A stretch of 64,000 bases of DNA from assembly GCA_035532475.1 (NCBI GenBank), contig DATKQY010000027.1:1-64000 (forward strand), given 5' to 3'. The DNA comes from DATKQY01 sp035532475. GTDB lineage: Bacteria > Actinomycetota > Acidimicrobiia > Acidimicrobiales > Bog-793. Position numbers and translations under genes: made by a program. Under the pieces are notes generated by a model. The model worked only from the letters and a program-made list of their open reading frames with translations. It was not told where the DNA came from and searched no databases. Below, one piece after another: positions 25,991 to 33,621 of this stretch (position 1 is the stretch's first letter; each line of letters opens with the position of its first letter).

Positions 25991-26905
25991 TCAGATCTTC
26001 GTCCTGATCCCGGTGCGGATCAGGCCCTCCTGCACGACCGACACTGCCAGAGCGCCCTCGCGGGTGAAGATGGTTCCGGTCGCCAGACCGCGCGCCCCTG
26101 AAGCCGACGGGCTGTGCTGGTCGTAGAGCAGCCATTCGTCGGCGCGGAAGGGGCGGTGGAACCACATCGCGTGGTCGAGGCTGGCCTGGGTGCCTTCTGT
26201 CCAGATCAGGCCGTGGGGGAGCATGATCGTGTCGAGCAGGGTCATGTCGCTGGCGTAGGCGACCATGCACGCGTGCAGCAGCGGGTCGTCGGGAAGCTTG
26301 CCGTCGGCGCGTAGCCACACCTGGTGCGACGGAGGGCGCTGCTCGGCCGTAGAGACCGGCGAGGTCCGCACCGGGCCGCCGATGTGGCGCACGTCTATGG
26401 GCCTCGGCCGGCTGTACCAGTCGCCGAGCATCTCGGCGTAGGGGGCCATCGCCTCGGTCCAGGTGGGCAGCGTTTCCGGGTCGGGCGCTTCGGGCATGGG
26501 TGACTGGTGGCTCACGCCGTCCTCGTGCACGTGAAACGACGCCGACAGATGGAAGATCGCCTCGCCCTTCTGGATCGCCGCCACCCTTCTGGTGGTGAAA
26601 GACCTCCCGTCGCGGATTCGGTCCACCTGGTAGAGGATCGGGGTCTTGGGGTCGCCCGGGCGCAGGAAGTACGCATGGAGCGAGTGAACAGGGCGCTCCG
26701 CCCCGATGCCGTCGGCAACGGTCCGCCCTGCCGCGACGAGCGCCTGCGCGGCCACCTGCCCGCCGAATACCCGGATCCGCTGCTCGTCGGGGCTGAACCC
26801 CCGGTAGAGGTCGACCTCGAGGGATTCGAGGTCGAGCAGATCCACCAGGTGGTCCAGGGCAGCGGTCACGGCCCCATCATGGCTGAACGATTCGGATGGG
26901 GGCAT
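25991..26905 (-). CDS. tesB: acyl-CoA thioesterase II (TesB)
   Basis: Double-hotdog thioesterase of 304 residues that hydrolyses medium- and long-chain acyl-CoAs. Seen: YRGFSPDEQRIRVFGGQVAA near the N-terminus, VHSLHAYFLRPGD, RVAAIQKGEAIFHLSASFHV, and in the second hotdog ASLDHAMWFHRPFRADEWLL. The catalytic Asp region is ACMVAYASDMTLLDTIMLP. It faces away from the GtrA gene with a gap of about 20 bases, so start sites may share promoter DNA. Confidence 0.95.
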   Translation of the reverse strand: MPPSESFSHDGAVTAALDHLVDLLDLESLEVDLYRGFSPDEQRIRVFGGQVAAQALVAAGRTVADGIGAERPVHSLHAYFLRPGDPKTPILYQVDRIRDGRSFTTRRVAAIQKGEAIFHLSASFHVHEDGVSHQSPMPEAPDPETLPTWTEAMAPYAEMLGDWYSRPRPIDVRHIGGPVRTSPVSTAEQRPPSHQVWLRADGKLPDDPLLHACMVAYASDMTLLDTIMLPHGLIWTEGTQASLDHAMWFHRPFRADEWLLYDQHSPSASGARGLATGTIFTREGALAVSVVQEGLIRTGIRTKI

Positions 26906-26925
26906 CTGCGGTAAGCTTCAACGTC

Positions 26926-27489
26926 GTGGTCCTAGCCCCCCGCGAACTCATCCGCCGGCTTAGCGGCCCGGAGGGGCAGAAGCTCGTCAAGTACTCGGTT
27001 GCGTCGATCGTCGCCGTCGTGATCAGCGAGGTCTGCCTCGTCGTGTTCAACGGTGTCGTCGGTATGAGCGCATGGGTGTCGAGCTCTCTTGCCACCGCCA
27101 TCGCGGCGTTGCCCAACTACTACATGAACCGGAAGTGGGCGTGGGGCAAGCACGGGCGCAGCCACGTTTGGAGGGAGGTCGTGCCTTTCTGGGTGCTGGC
27201 CTTCGTGGGTTGGGCGCTCTCGACCTTCTCGGTGTACCTGATGGAGCAGTACGACAAGCACCATCACGTTTCGCACTTCTGGACCACCGCGAGTGTGGCC
27301 GTGGTCTACATCGCCGCGTTCGGCGTCCTTTGGGTCGCCAAGTTCATCATCTTCAACAAGGTGATGTTCGTGCACCGCCACCATCAGGACCGCCCCCATC
27401 AGGACCGCCCCCATGGCGACCACCACCACGAGGCTCACGGTGGTTCCATGAGAACGGGCGAACCAGCCGGCGCCAGCCTCCCCGGGTAG
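26926..27489 (+). CDS. GtrA-family membrane protein with histidine-rich C-terminus
   Basis: Four membrane helices are evident: VASIVAVVISEVCLVVFNG, SSLATAIAALPNYYMNRKWA (carrying the GtrA-type NYxxNRxWxW motif), VPFWVLAFVGWALSTFSVYL and VAVVYIAAFGVLWVAKFIIF. GtrA proteins help flip undecaprenyl-phosphate sugars or otherwise support cell-surface polysaccharide assembly. The tail after the last helix is unusual: HRHHQDRPHQDRPHGDHHH, encoded by a short DNA repeat, which could bind metal. The start may be GTG 26926 or ATG 26896. The next gene, a methyltransferase, is in the same frame after the stop. Confidence 0.82.
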   Translation: MVLAPRELIRRLSGPEGQKLVKYSVASIVAVVISEVCLVVFNGVVGMSAWVSSSLATAIAALPNYYMNRKWAWGKHGRSHVWREVVPFWVLAFVGWALSTFSVYLMEQYDKHHHVSHFWTTASVAVVYIAAFGVLWVAKFIIFNKVMFVHRHHQDRPHQDRPHGDHHHEAHGGSMRTGEPAGASLPG

Positions 27490-27513
27490 GCGCAGCTGAC
27501 ACCCGAGCTCCTC

Positions 27514-28167
27514 GTGCTTGCGAGGGAGGTCAAGGGTTTCATGCCCGACGACGAGGGCTTCGCCCTCTACGCCGCCGGGCTTCATGCCACACGGTCGAGG
27601 CTCGGCCCGATCCTCGAGGTCGGCACCTACTGCGGCAAGTCGACCGTCTACCTCGGCGCCGCCGCAAAGGAAGCCGACGGCCTCGTCTTCACTGTGGACC
27701 ACCATCGCGGCTCGGAGGAGAACCAGGCGGGGTGGGAACACCACGATCCGTCGGTCGTCGACCCTGCGACCGGCCGCATGGACACGCTTCCCCTCGCCAG
27801 GCGCACCATCGAGGCAGCCGGGCTGGAGGATCACGTCGTCCTGGTCGTCGGCCGTTCGGCGACGGTCGCCGGCGGGTGGGGCCGTCCCCTCGCAATGCTG
27901 TTCATCGACGGCGGCCACGGGGACGAGATCGCCTGGACCGACTACAGGTGCTGGGCCCCGAAGGTCGCCTCAGGGGGGCTGATGGCGATCCACGACGTCT
28001 TCCCCGACCCCGCCGACGGGGGGCGCCCTCCCTACGAGATCTTCTGTGCCGCGCTCGCCTCGGGGTGCTGGGTCGAGGAGGAGGCGCTCGGCTGCGGCAG
28101 CCTCCGCATACTCCGGCGAACAACAGTTGACCAAGGACCCGACTTCCCGGCCGGCGACGGTCGCTAG
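27514..28167 (+). CDS. class I SAM-dependent methyltransferase (Methyltransf_24-like)
   Basis: 217 residues. Seen: motif I LEVGTYCGKSTVYLGAAA, HHRGSEEN after strand 2, ARRTIEAAGLEDHVVLVVG, and LFIDGGHGDEIAWTDYRCW with the acidic substrate-side motif. This cluster of motifs is typical of small O-methyltransferases acting on sugars or phenolics and of cell-surface polymer methylases. Start GTG 27514; a CTG at 27496 would add six residues. It follows GtrA by 24 bases, and its stop overlaps the convergent GT2 stop by four bases. Confidence 0.82.
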   Translation: MLAREVKGFMPDDEGFALYAAGLHATRSRLGPILEVGTYCGKSTVYLGAAAKEADGLVFTVDHHRGSEENQAGWEHHDPSVVDPATGRMDTLPLARRTIEAAGLEDHVVLVVGRSATVAGGWGRPLAMLFIDGGHGDEIAWTDYRCWAPKVASGGLMAIHDVFPDPADGGRPPYEIFCAALASGCWVEEEALGCGSLRILRRTTVDQGPDFPAGDGR

Positions 28168-28862
28168 CCGGCCCGCCAAAGGGCGATCCGTAGGCGTGCC
28201 AGCCCGAGCAACGACCTCGGTATCCGCCGCAGGATCGGCGTCCGGGCCGGCCTGACCTCGGCAACCGAAACTGGGACCTCGACGACCTCCAGACCGGCCC
28301 GCTCCGCACGCAGGATCACCTCCGTGTCGTAGATGTCCTTGCCGAATGAGCACGACTCGACGATCGGGAGCAAGATCGAGCGACGCACGGCCTTGATCCC
28401 ATGGGTGTCGGTCACGCCGAGCCCGAAGCCGCGGCGCAGCATTAGCGTGAACACCGTGGTGACCAGCTTGCGTCCGGCGCCTCGCTGGTCGACCGCCCCC
28501 GGTGCCCTCTTGGACCCGACGACGACCGACACCTTGGGGTCCTCCAGAATCTGCAACGCACGGTCGAGGAAGCCGAGGTCCACGAAGTCCACGTCGAAGT
28601 TCGCCACGATCTCACCGTGCGAGGCGAGGAACCCTGCGCGCAGTGCGCGCCCGTAATCGGCTTCTGGAAGGTGAACGACGACCACCTCGCTGAAGAGGCC
28701 CTGCAGATCGTCAGACTCGAACGCGGATGCGTCCACCGACCCGTTCTCGGCCACGACGACCTCGAACTCCATGCCCCGGTCGCGCAGACCGGTCACCACC
28801 GACTTGACGGCGGACTCGAGATAGCCCTGCTCATTGTGCGCCGGCATGACGATCGAGATCAT
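28164..28862 (-). CDS. family 2 glycosyltransferase (DPM1/GtrB-like)
   Basis: 232 residues. Seen: MISIVMPAHNEQGYLESAVK, VVVAENGSVDASAF, and the metal-binding ANFDVDFVDLGFLDRALQ (DxD). There are no C-terminal membrane helices as in GtrB, so it may use a soluble or lipid-linked acceptor. Together with GtrA, the Lnt homologue and the GT4 downstream it belongs to an envelope or glycan neighbourhood. Its ATG is only 14 bases from the divergent lnt ATG, so the two genes have overlapping promoters. Confidence 0.85.
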   Translation of the reverse strand: MISIVMPAHNEQGYLESAVKSVVTGLRDRGMEFEVVVAENGSVDASAFESDDLQGLFSEVVVVHLPEADYGRALRAGFLASHGEIVANFDVDFVDLGFLDRALQILEDPKVSVVVGSKRAPGAVDQRGAGRKLVTTVFTLMLRRGFGLGVTDTHGIKAVRRSILLPIVESCSFGKDIYDTEVILRAERAGLEVVEVPVSVAEVRPARTPILRRIPRSLLGLARLRIALWRAG

Positions 28863-28876
28863 GAGCGCAACATGCT

Positions 28877-30430
28877 ATGAGCAGGTCCTTCCTACGAGGA
28901 ATCGCCTGCGGGGTGCTGGTTGCGCTGTCGGTACCACCGTTCGGCTGGTGGCTGCTCGGTTGGCTGGGTTTCGCAGGCATCGCGTACCTGCTCCCGGGCC
29001 GGACCTGGCGTGAGCGCTTGGCACTCGGCTTCGGCGCCGGCCTCGGCCAGTACGCAATAGGGCTGTTCTGGGTCAGCGAGTTCTCGATCCCCGGGTGCGT
29101 GGTCCTGATGATCGTGAGCGCCCTGTTCATGAGCGCCGCCCTGTTGGTCGTCCCGTCCTCCAGGCAGGCTTCCGTGGCAGCCGGCCTGCCCGCCGCCGTC
29201 GTACTAGCGGACTGGGCGCGCGACAGGTTCCCGCTCGGTGGCTTCCCGCTCGGCGCGGCCTCGCTTGGCCAGACGTTGTCGCCGCTCATCCCGGTGGTGC
29301 GCATCGGCGGGAGCCTTCTGCTGACCGGTGAGACCGCGCTCGCTGGTGTCGTTCTCGCTCAGCTGGTCCGCACCACCCTCGCGTGGCGCCGACGCTCCCC
29401 GCACCCCGACCGGAACGCCACCCTCCCCCCGATCCTGGCCGGCCTTGCCGCCGCGTCGGCTGTCGCGGTCGCGCTCCCCGTCGCGGGGTACCTGTCGCCA
29501 TCGGGCGCCGGTGGCCACCTGCCGAGCATGCGCGTCGGGTTGGTGCAGGGCGGCGGGCCGCGTGGTACCAGGGCCATCGATACCGACCCGCAGGTCGTCT
29601 TCAACCGTCACATCGACGCCGCGTCGGCGATCCGCCCGCCCGTCGATCTGGTCGTGTTCCCCGAAGGCGTCGAGCAGACCTCGATCGACTTCACCACCAC
29701 GGTGGATACGGCGCAGCTCTCAGGGATCGCGACCGGGCTCGACGCCACCGTGGTCGCCGGCGTCGAGCAGGACGTCGGAGTGCGGCGCTACCTCAACGAG
29801 ATAGTCGCCTGGTCCCCTAGCGGCGCCGTAGCGGGGACCTACGTGAAGAACCACCTCGTCCCATTCGGCGAGTACGTGCCGTGGAGGTCGTTGATCCAGC
29901 GGTTCTTCAACATCAACGATGTCCCCTACGACGCCATCGCCGGCCACTCGCCAGGCTTCCTCCGCACACCGGCGGCACCTTTGGCAGTGATGATCTCCTA
30001 CGAGGTGTTCTTCGACGAGAGGGCACGCGGTGGCGTACGCGCCGGGGGCCAGCTTCTCGTCGTGCCGACCAATACCGCTTCGTACCGCTCCAGCCAGGTT
30101 CCGACACAGGAGCTCGCGGCGGACCGCCTGCGCGCCTGGGAGACCGGACGGTGGCTCGTGCAGGTGACCCCGACCGGCTACAGCGGCATCGTCACCCCCA
30201 CCGGCCACGTCGTCACTCGCTCGACTTTGGGAAGGCAGACCGTCATACAAGGGAGGGTGGACCGGGAGACCGGCAGGACGGTGTACGTCACCATCGGTGA
30301 CGACCCGGTCGCGCTGGCGGCGCTCGCCGTGCTGGTCGTGGCAGCTGGTGCCTCCGGCGCCGTCGGCTCTGCTCGCCGGCGACTCAGAATGCGCCGCCGG
30401 CGACCGGCTGAGACCACCGCCGCGGGCTGA
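28877..30430 (+). CDS. lnt: apolipoprotein N-acyltransferase homologue with Cys-to-Ser active site
   Basis: 517 residues: six hydrophobic segments in the first about 200 residues, then a nitrilase-fold periplasmic domain, then a final membrane helix near 480. The nitrilase-type triad in E. coli Lnt is Glu-Lys-Cys. Here Glu263 (VVFPEGVEQ) and Lys324 (VKNHLVPFGEYVP) are present, but the third is Ser374 in AVMISYEVFFDE. Cys-to-Ser is known, from memory, in the Lnt2 paralogue of mycobacteria. The protein may therefore be a low-activity or differently functioning paralogue. Start ATG 28877. The family role is N-acylation of lipoproteins; activity here is uncertain. Confidence 0.85.
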   Translation: MSRSFLRGIACGVLVALSVPPFGWWLLGWLGFAGIAYLLPGRTWRERLALGFGAGLGQYAIGLFWVSEFSIPGCVVLMIVSALFMSAALLVVPSSRQASVAAGLPAAVVLADWARDRFPLGGFPLGAASLGQTLSPLIPVVRIGGSLLLTGETALAGVVLAQLVRTTLAWRRRSPHPDRNATLPPILAGLAAASAVAVALPVAGYLSPSGAGGHLPSMRVGLVQGGGPRGTRAIDTDPQVVFNRHIDAASAIRPPVDLVVFPEGVEQTSIDFTTTVDTAQLSGIATGLDATVVAGVEQDVGVRRYLNEIVAWSPSGAVAGTYVKNHLVPFGEYVPWRSLIQRFFNINDVPYDAIAGHSPGFLRTPAAPLAVMISYEVFFDERARGGVRAGGQLLVVPTNTASYRSSQVPTQELAADRLRAWETGRWLVQVTPTGYSGIVTPTGHVVTRSTLGRQTVIQGRVDRETGRTVYVTIGDDPVALAALAVLVVAAGASGAVGSARRRLRMRRRRPAETTAAG

Positions 30431-30484
30431 TCGATCGCGAGCCGGTTTGACCCGCAGCCCCGGGCCGATAACAGTTTGTACCTC

Positions 30485-31831
30485 ATGGCCGCCCTGGTAC
30501 CTGACGGAAGCTACTTGGGCGGCTTGTCCCAGTTGGGCGCCGCGGGCGGCAGCCCAGGACCTGATGGCCCTCTCCGGGTCGCCTTGTTGGTCTACCGCGG
30601 GAACCCCCATTCGGGCGGCCAGGGTGTCTACACCCGGTACCTGGCGAGGGAGCTGGTCAACCTCGGCCACCAGGTAACCGTGTTCGCCGGCCAGCCCTGG
30701 CCCGTCCTCGACGAGGGAACGGGGTTCGTCCCGGTACCGAGCCTCGACCTGTACCGCCAGCCCGACCCGTTCCGCGTACCCAAGCCCTGGGAGTTCAAGT
30801 CGTCGATCGACGTGGCGGAGTTCGGGCTGATGTGCACGGCGGGTTTTCCCGAACCGCGCACGTTCAGCTGGCGGGTGCGCCGCGAGCTGGCGAAAAGGGC
30901 AGGGCAGTTCGACGTCGTGCACGACAACCAGACCTTCGGCACCGGGTTACTAGGCATGATGGAGGACGGTTGGCCACTGCTCGGTACGTGCCACCACCCG
31001 GTGACCGTCGACCGGTCGCTTGACCTCGAACACGCCGAGAACTGGCGCCGGAAGCTCACCCTGCGCCGCTGGTACGGGTTTCTCGGGATGCAGATGCGTG
31101 TTGCCCGCCAGGTGCCCCGCATTCTGACCGTCTCGTCCTCGTCGAAGAAGGACATCGTCGAGCAGTACACGATCCGCCCGGATCAGCTCGCAGTGGTACC
31201 GATCGGCGCCGATCACACTCATTTCCGGCCGCGCCCGGAGATCCAGAAGGTGCCGGGGCGGATCATGACGACCGCGAGCGCCGACGTCCCGTTCAAGGGG
31301 CTGCTGCACCTCGTCGAGGCGGTCGCGAAACTGCGCACCGAGAACCCCGAGGCTCACCTCGTCGTGGTCGGCAGGCTGCGCGCGGAATCCCCTGTTGCGG
31401 CTGCCATCGAACGCCTGGGCCTCGGTGGCGCGGTGACCTTCGAGTCGGGCGTGAGCGACGACCGCATGGTGGAGCTGTACGCGCAGGCGACCGTCGCGGT
31501 GGTGCCGTCGCTCTACGAAGGTTTCTCCCTGCCGGCCGTCGAGGCGCTCGCATGCGGCGTACCGCTTGTCGCCACGACTGGCGGCGCGCTGCCGGAGGTC
31601 GTCGGTGACGACGGAGTGACGGGGCTTCTCGTGCCGCCCGGCGATCCGGGCGCCCTGGCGATCGCGATCCGCTCCGTCATGGACGACCCCGAGCTCGCCG
31701 CACGCCTGTCGGAGGCCGGCCGGCGCCGGGTGCTCGAGCGGTTCACGTGGCAGGCGTGCGCCGCCGCGACGGCGGAGCACTACCGCTGGGTCATCGAGGA
31801 CAAGCTGCGCCGGGCGGTACCTACATGTTGA
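30485..31831 (+). CDS. family 4 glycosyltransferase
   Basis: 448 residues, GT-B fold. Seen: VALLVYRGNPHSGGQGVYTR with the substrate glycine-rich loop, GTCHHPVTVDRSLDLEHAEN, SSSKKDIVEQYTIRPDQLAV, VVPIGADHTHFRP (sugar-nucleotide domain start), and PSLYEGFSLPAVEALACGVP with the conserved ExxxxxxxE-type region. It resembles mannosyl- or glucosyltransferases of the MshA/PimA superfamily. Its stop overlaps the following methyltransferase start by seven bases. Start ATG 30485; a TTG nine bases upstream is possible. Acceptor unknown; neighbours point to a surface glycan or glycolipid. Confidence 0.88.
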   Translation: MAALVPDGSYLGGLSQLGAAGGSPGPDGPLRVALLVYRGNPHSGGQGVYTRYLARELVNLGHQVTVFAGQPWPVLDEGTGFVPVPSLDLYRQPDPFRVPKPWEFKSSIDVAEFGLMCTAGFPEPRTFSWRVRRELAKRAGQFDVVHDNQTFGTGLLGMMEDGWPLLGTCHHPVTVDRSLDLEHAENWRRKLTLRRWYGFLGMQMRVARQVPRILTVSSSSKKDIVEQYTIRPDQLAVVPIGADHTHFRPRPEIQKVPGRIMTTASADVPFKGLLHLVEAVAKLRTENPEAHLVVVGRLRAESPVAAAIERLGLGGAVTFESGVSDDRMVELYAQATVAVVPSLYEGFSLPAVEALACGVPLVATTGGALPEVVGDDGVTGLLVPPGDPGALAIAIRSVMDDPELAARLSEAGRRRVLERFTWQACAAATAEHYRWVIEDKLRRAVPTC

Positions 31832-32544
31832 CCGTGCGCTATGACCGCCTCGGCGTGCGGCCGGGCGACCGGGTACTGGACCTCGGGGCGGGCGGGGGAC
31901 GCCACGCGTTCGAGGCGATGCGCCGCGGAGCGGAAGTGACCGCGCTTGACGCCGATGCGGCAGAGGTAAAAGACGTGGCCGCGCTGATGGCCGCTCTCCT
32001 CGACGATGACAAGGTGGTGCGCGATTCGGGCGGCAGCGGCGCAGCGGTCGTCGGCAACGCCCTCGACCTACCCTTCGAGAAAGGCAGCTTCGACCGGGTG
32101 ATCGCAGCCGAGGTGCTCGAGCACATCCCTGACGACAGGGCCGCGATCCGCGAATTGGTGAGGGTGCTGCGTCCTGGAGGGACGATCGCTGTCACCGTGC
32201 CGAGGTGGTGGCCGGAACTGCTGACATGGGCGATCTCGGACGAGTACCACAGCAACCCCGGCGGCCACATCCGCATCTACCGTCGATCGGTGCTCGAGAG
32301 CCGTTTGCGTGACGCGGGTGCCCAGCCGACCGATTCGCACCACGCGCACGCCTTGCACAGCCCTTACTGGTGGCTCAAGGCCCTCGTCGGCGTACGCGAC
32401 GACGACAACCCGCTGGTGCGCGCGTATCACCGCCTGCTCGTGTGGGACATCACCTCCGCGACGCCGTTCACGCGTGTCCCCGAAGCGGTGCTCAACCCCG
32501 TCCTCGGCAAGAGCGTCGTGATCTACGCGAGGAAGCCGGAGTGA
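31825..32544 (+). CDS. class I SAM-dependent methyltransferase (Methyltransf_11-like)
   Basis: About 239 residues starting MLTVRYDRLGVRPGDRVLDL, with motif I LDLGAGGGRHAFEAMRRGA, motif II VTALDADAAEV, and VIAAEVLEHIPDDRAAIREL, followed by VLRPGGTIAVTVPRWWPE. Typical of small-molecule methylases acting on lipids, quinones or sugars. It starts inside the GT4 gene (seven-base overlap) and its stop overlaps the next gene, so the three are translationally coupled and probably modify one product. Confidence 0.87.
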   Translation: MLTVRYDRLGVRPGDRVLDLGAGGGRHAFEAMRRGAEVTALDADAAEVKDVAALMAALLDDDKVVRDSGGSGAAVVGNALDLPFEKGSFDRVIAAEVLEHIPDDRAAIRELVRVLRPGGTIAVTVPRWWPELLTWAISDEYHSNPGGHIRIYRRSVLESRLRDAGAQPTDSHHAHALHSPYWWLKALVGVRDDDNPLVRAYHRLLVWDITSATPFTRVPEAVLNPVLGKSVVIYARKPE

Positions 32545-33587
32545 GCCAGCCGCTCACCGCTGTCGAGGTCGCCGAGACGGCCGCGTGGATAGCGTCCGTC
32601 CAACGACCGGATGGCATGGTCCCGTGGTTCCACGGCGGCCACTCCGATCCGTGGAACCACACCGAGGCCGCGATGGCTCTTGCTCTCGCCGGCCGGCGGT
32701 GCGACGCCGAGCACGCTTACGAATGGCTGATCGCCAACCAGCTTCCCGACGGCACATGGTGCCGCTACTACCTCGCCGACGGGGTGGAGGATCCCCGCCG
32801 GGATCCGAACGTGGGCGCGTACGTGGCGACAGGGGCGTGGTGGCACTACCTGCTTTCCGAGGACGAGGGGTTCCTCGAAGAGATGTGGCCGGTCGTCGAG
32901 GGTGCGATCGGTTTCGTTCTGCGCCTGCAGCAACCGGGAGGAGAGGTGCTGTGGTCGACGGACCCCGACGGCCACCTCGGCCGGTACGCGTTGCTGACCT
33001 CCACGTCGTCGATCCACCACAGCCTGCGATGTGCCGTAGCGATTGCCGAGCACCTCGGCTACGAGAGGCCCGAGTGGGAGCTGGCGGCGGACCTGATCGT
33101 CGAGGCGATAGTGCACCGACCCGAGTCGTTTGCGCCCAAGGAGCGGTGGGCGATGGATTGGTATTACCCCGTGCTATCGGGAGCGCTGGGCGGCTCGGCG
33201 GGCCGTGAGCGACTCGATGCGGGATGGTCGCGTTTCGTTCTCGACGGTGTCGGCGTTCGCTGCGTGTCGGATCAACCGTGGGTGACTGCCGCCGAGACGG
33301 CGGAGTGTGTCATGGCTCTGGACTCGATCGGGGAGCGTAGCCGGGCCGAGCAACTGCTCGGCTGGACCCGCCATCTCCGGGACGACGACGGCGCGTACTG
33401 GACCGGCTGCGTCCACCCGCAGTGCGTGCGCTACCCCGGCGGGGAAACAACCACCTATACCGCCGCGGCGGTGCTGCTGGCCGACCACGCGCTGTACGGG
33501 TACGGCCCGAGCGCCGGCCTGTTCAGGGGTGAGACCCTGCCCGAGGTCGTGGACGTCGCCGAGGTGGAGAGCCTCCCCGAGCGTTAA
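32541..33587 (+). CDS. alpha/alpha-toroid protein (prenyltransferase/squalene-cyclase or glycosidase-like fold)
   Basis: 348 residues from a GTG overlapping the methyltransferase stop. Repeated helical blocks with aromatic-rich turns: PWFHGGHSDPWNHTEAAMAL, AYEWLIANQLPDGTWCRYYL, EEMWPVVEGAIGFVLRLQQ and TAAETAECVMALDSIG. The pattern suggests an alpha/alpha-toroid like prenyltransferase/squalene oxidase repeats. The DxDD-type acid motif of cyclases is not evident, so enzymatic activity is uncertain. It is conserved with the GT4 and methyltransferase by tight coupling, arguing for one pathway. A perfect palindromic terminator follows. Confidence 0.75.
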   Translation: MSQPLTAVEVAETAAWIASVQRPDGMVPWFHGGHSDPWNHTEAAMALALAGRRCDAEHAYEWLIANQLPDGTWCRYYLADGVEDPRRDPNVGAYVATGAWWHYLLSEDEGFLEEMWPVVEGAIGFVLRLQQPGGEVLWSTDPDGHLGRYALLTSTSSIHHSLRCAVAIAEHLGYERPEWELAADLIVEAIVHRPESFAPKERWAMDWYYPVLSGALGGSAGRERLDAGWSRFVLDGVGVRCVSDQPWVTAAETAECVMALDSIGERSRAEQLLGWTRHLRDDDGAYWTGCVHPQCVRYPGGETTTYTAAAVLLADHALYGYGPSAGLFRGETLPEVVDVAEVESLPER

Positions 33588-33621
33588 AAGAGGTTCGCTC
33601 CATCGATGGAGCGAACCTCTT
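33588..33621. terminator. perfect 34-base palindrome between convergent genes
   Basis: AAGAGGTTCGCTCCAT facing its exact complement ATGGAGCGAACCTCTT around a central CG. The stop codon of hemG begins at its last base. It is symmetrical with A/T ends on both sides, so it can terminate both strands. Confidence 0.85.
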
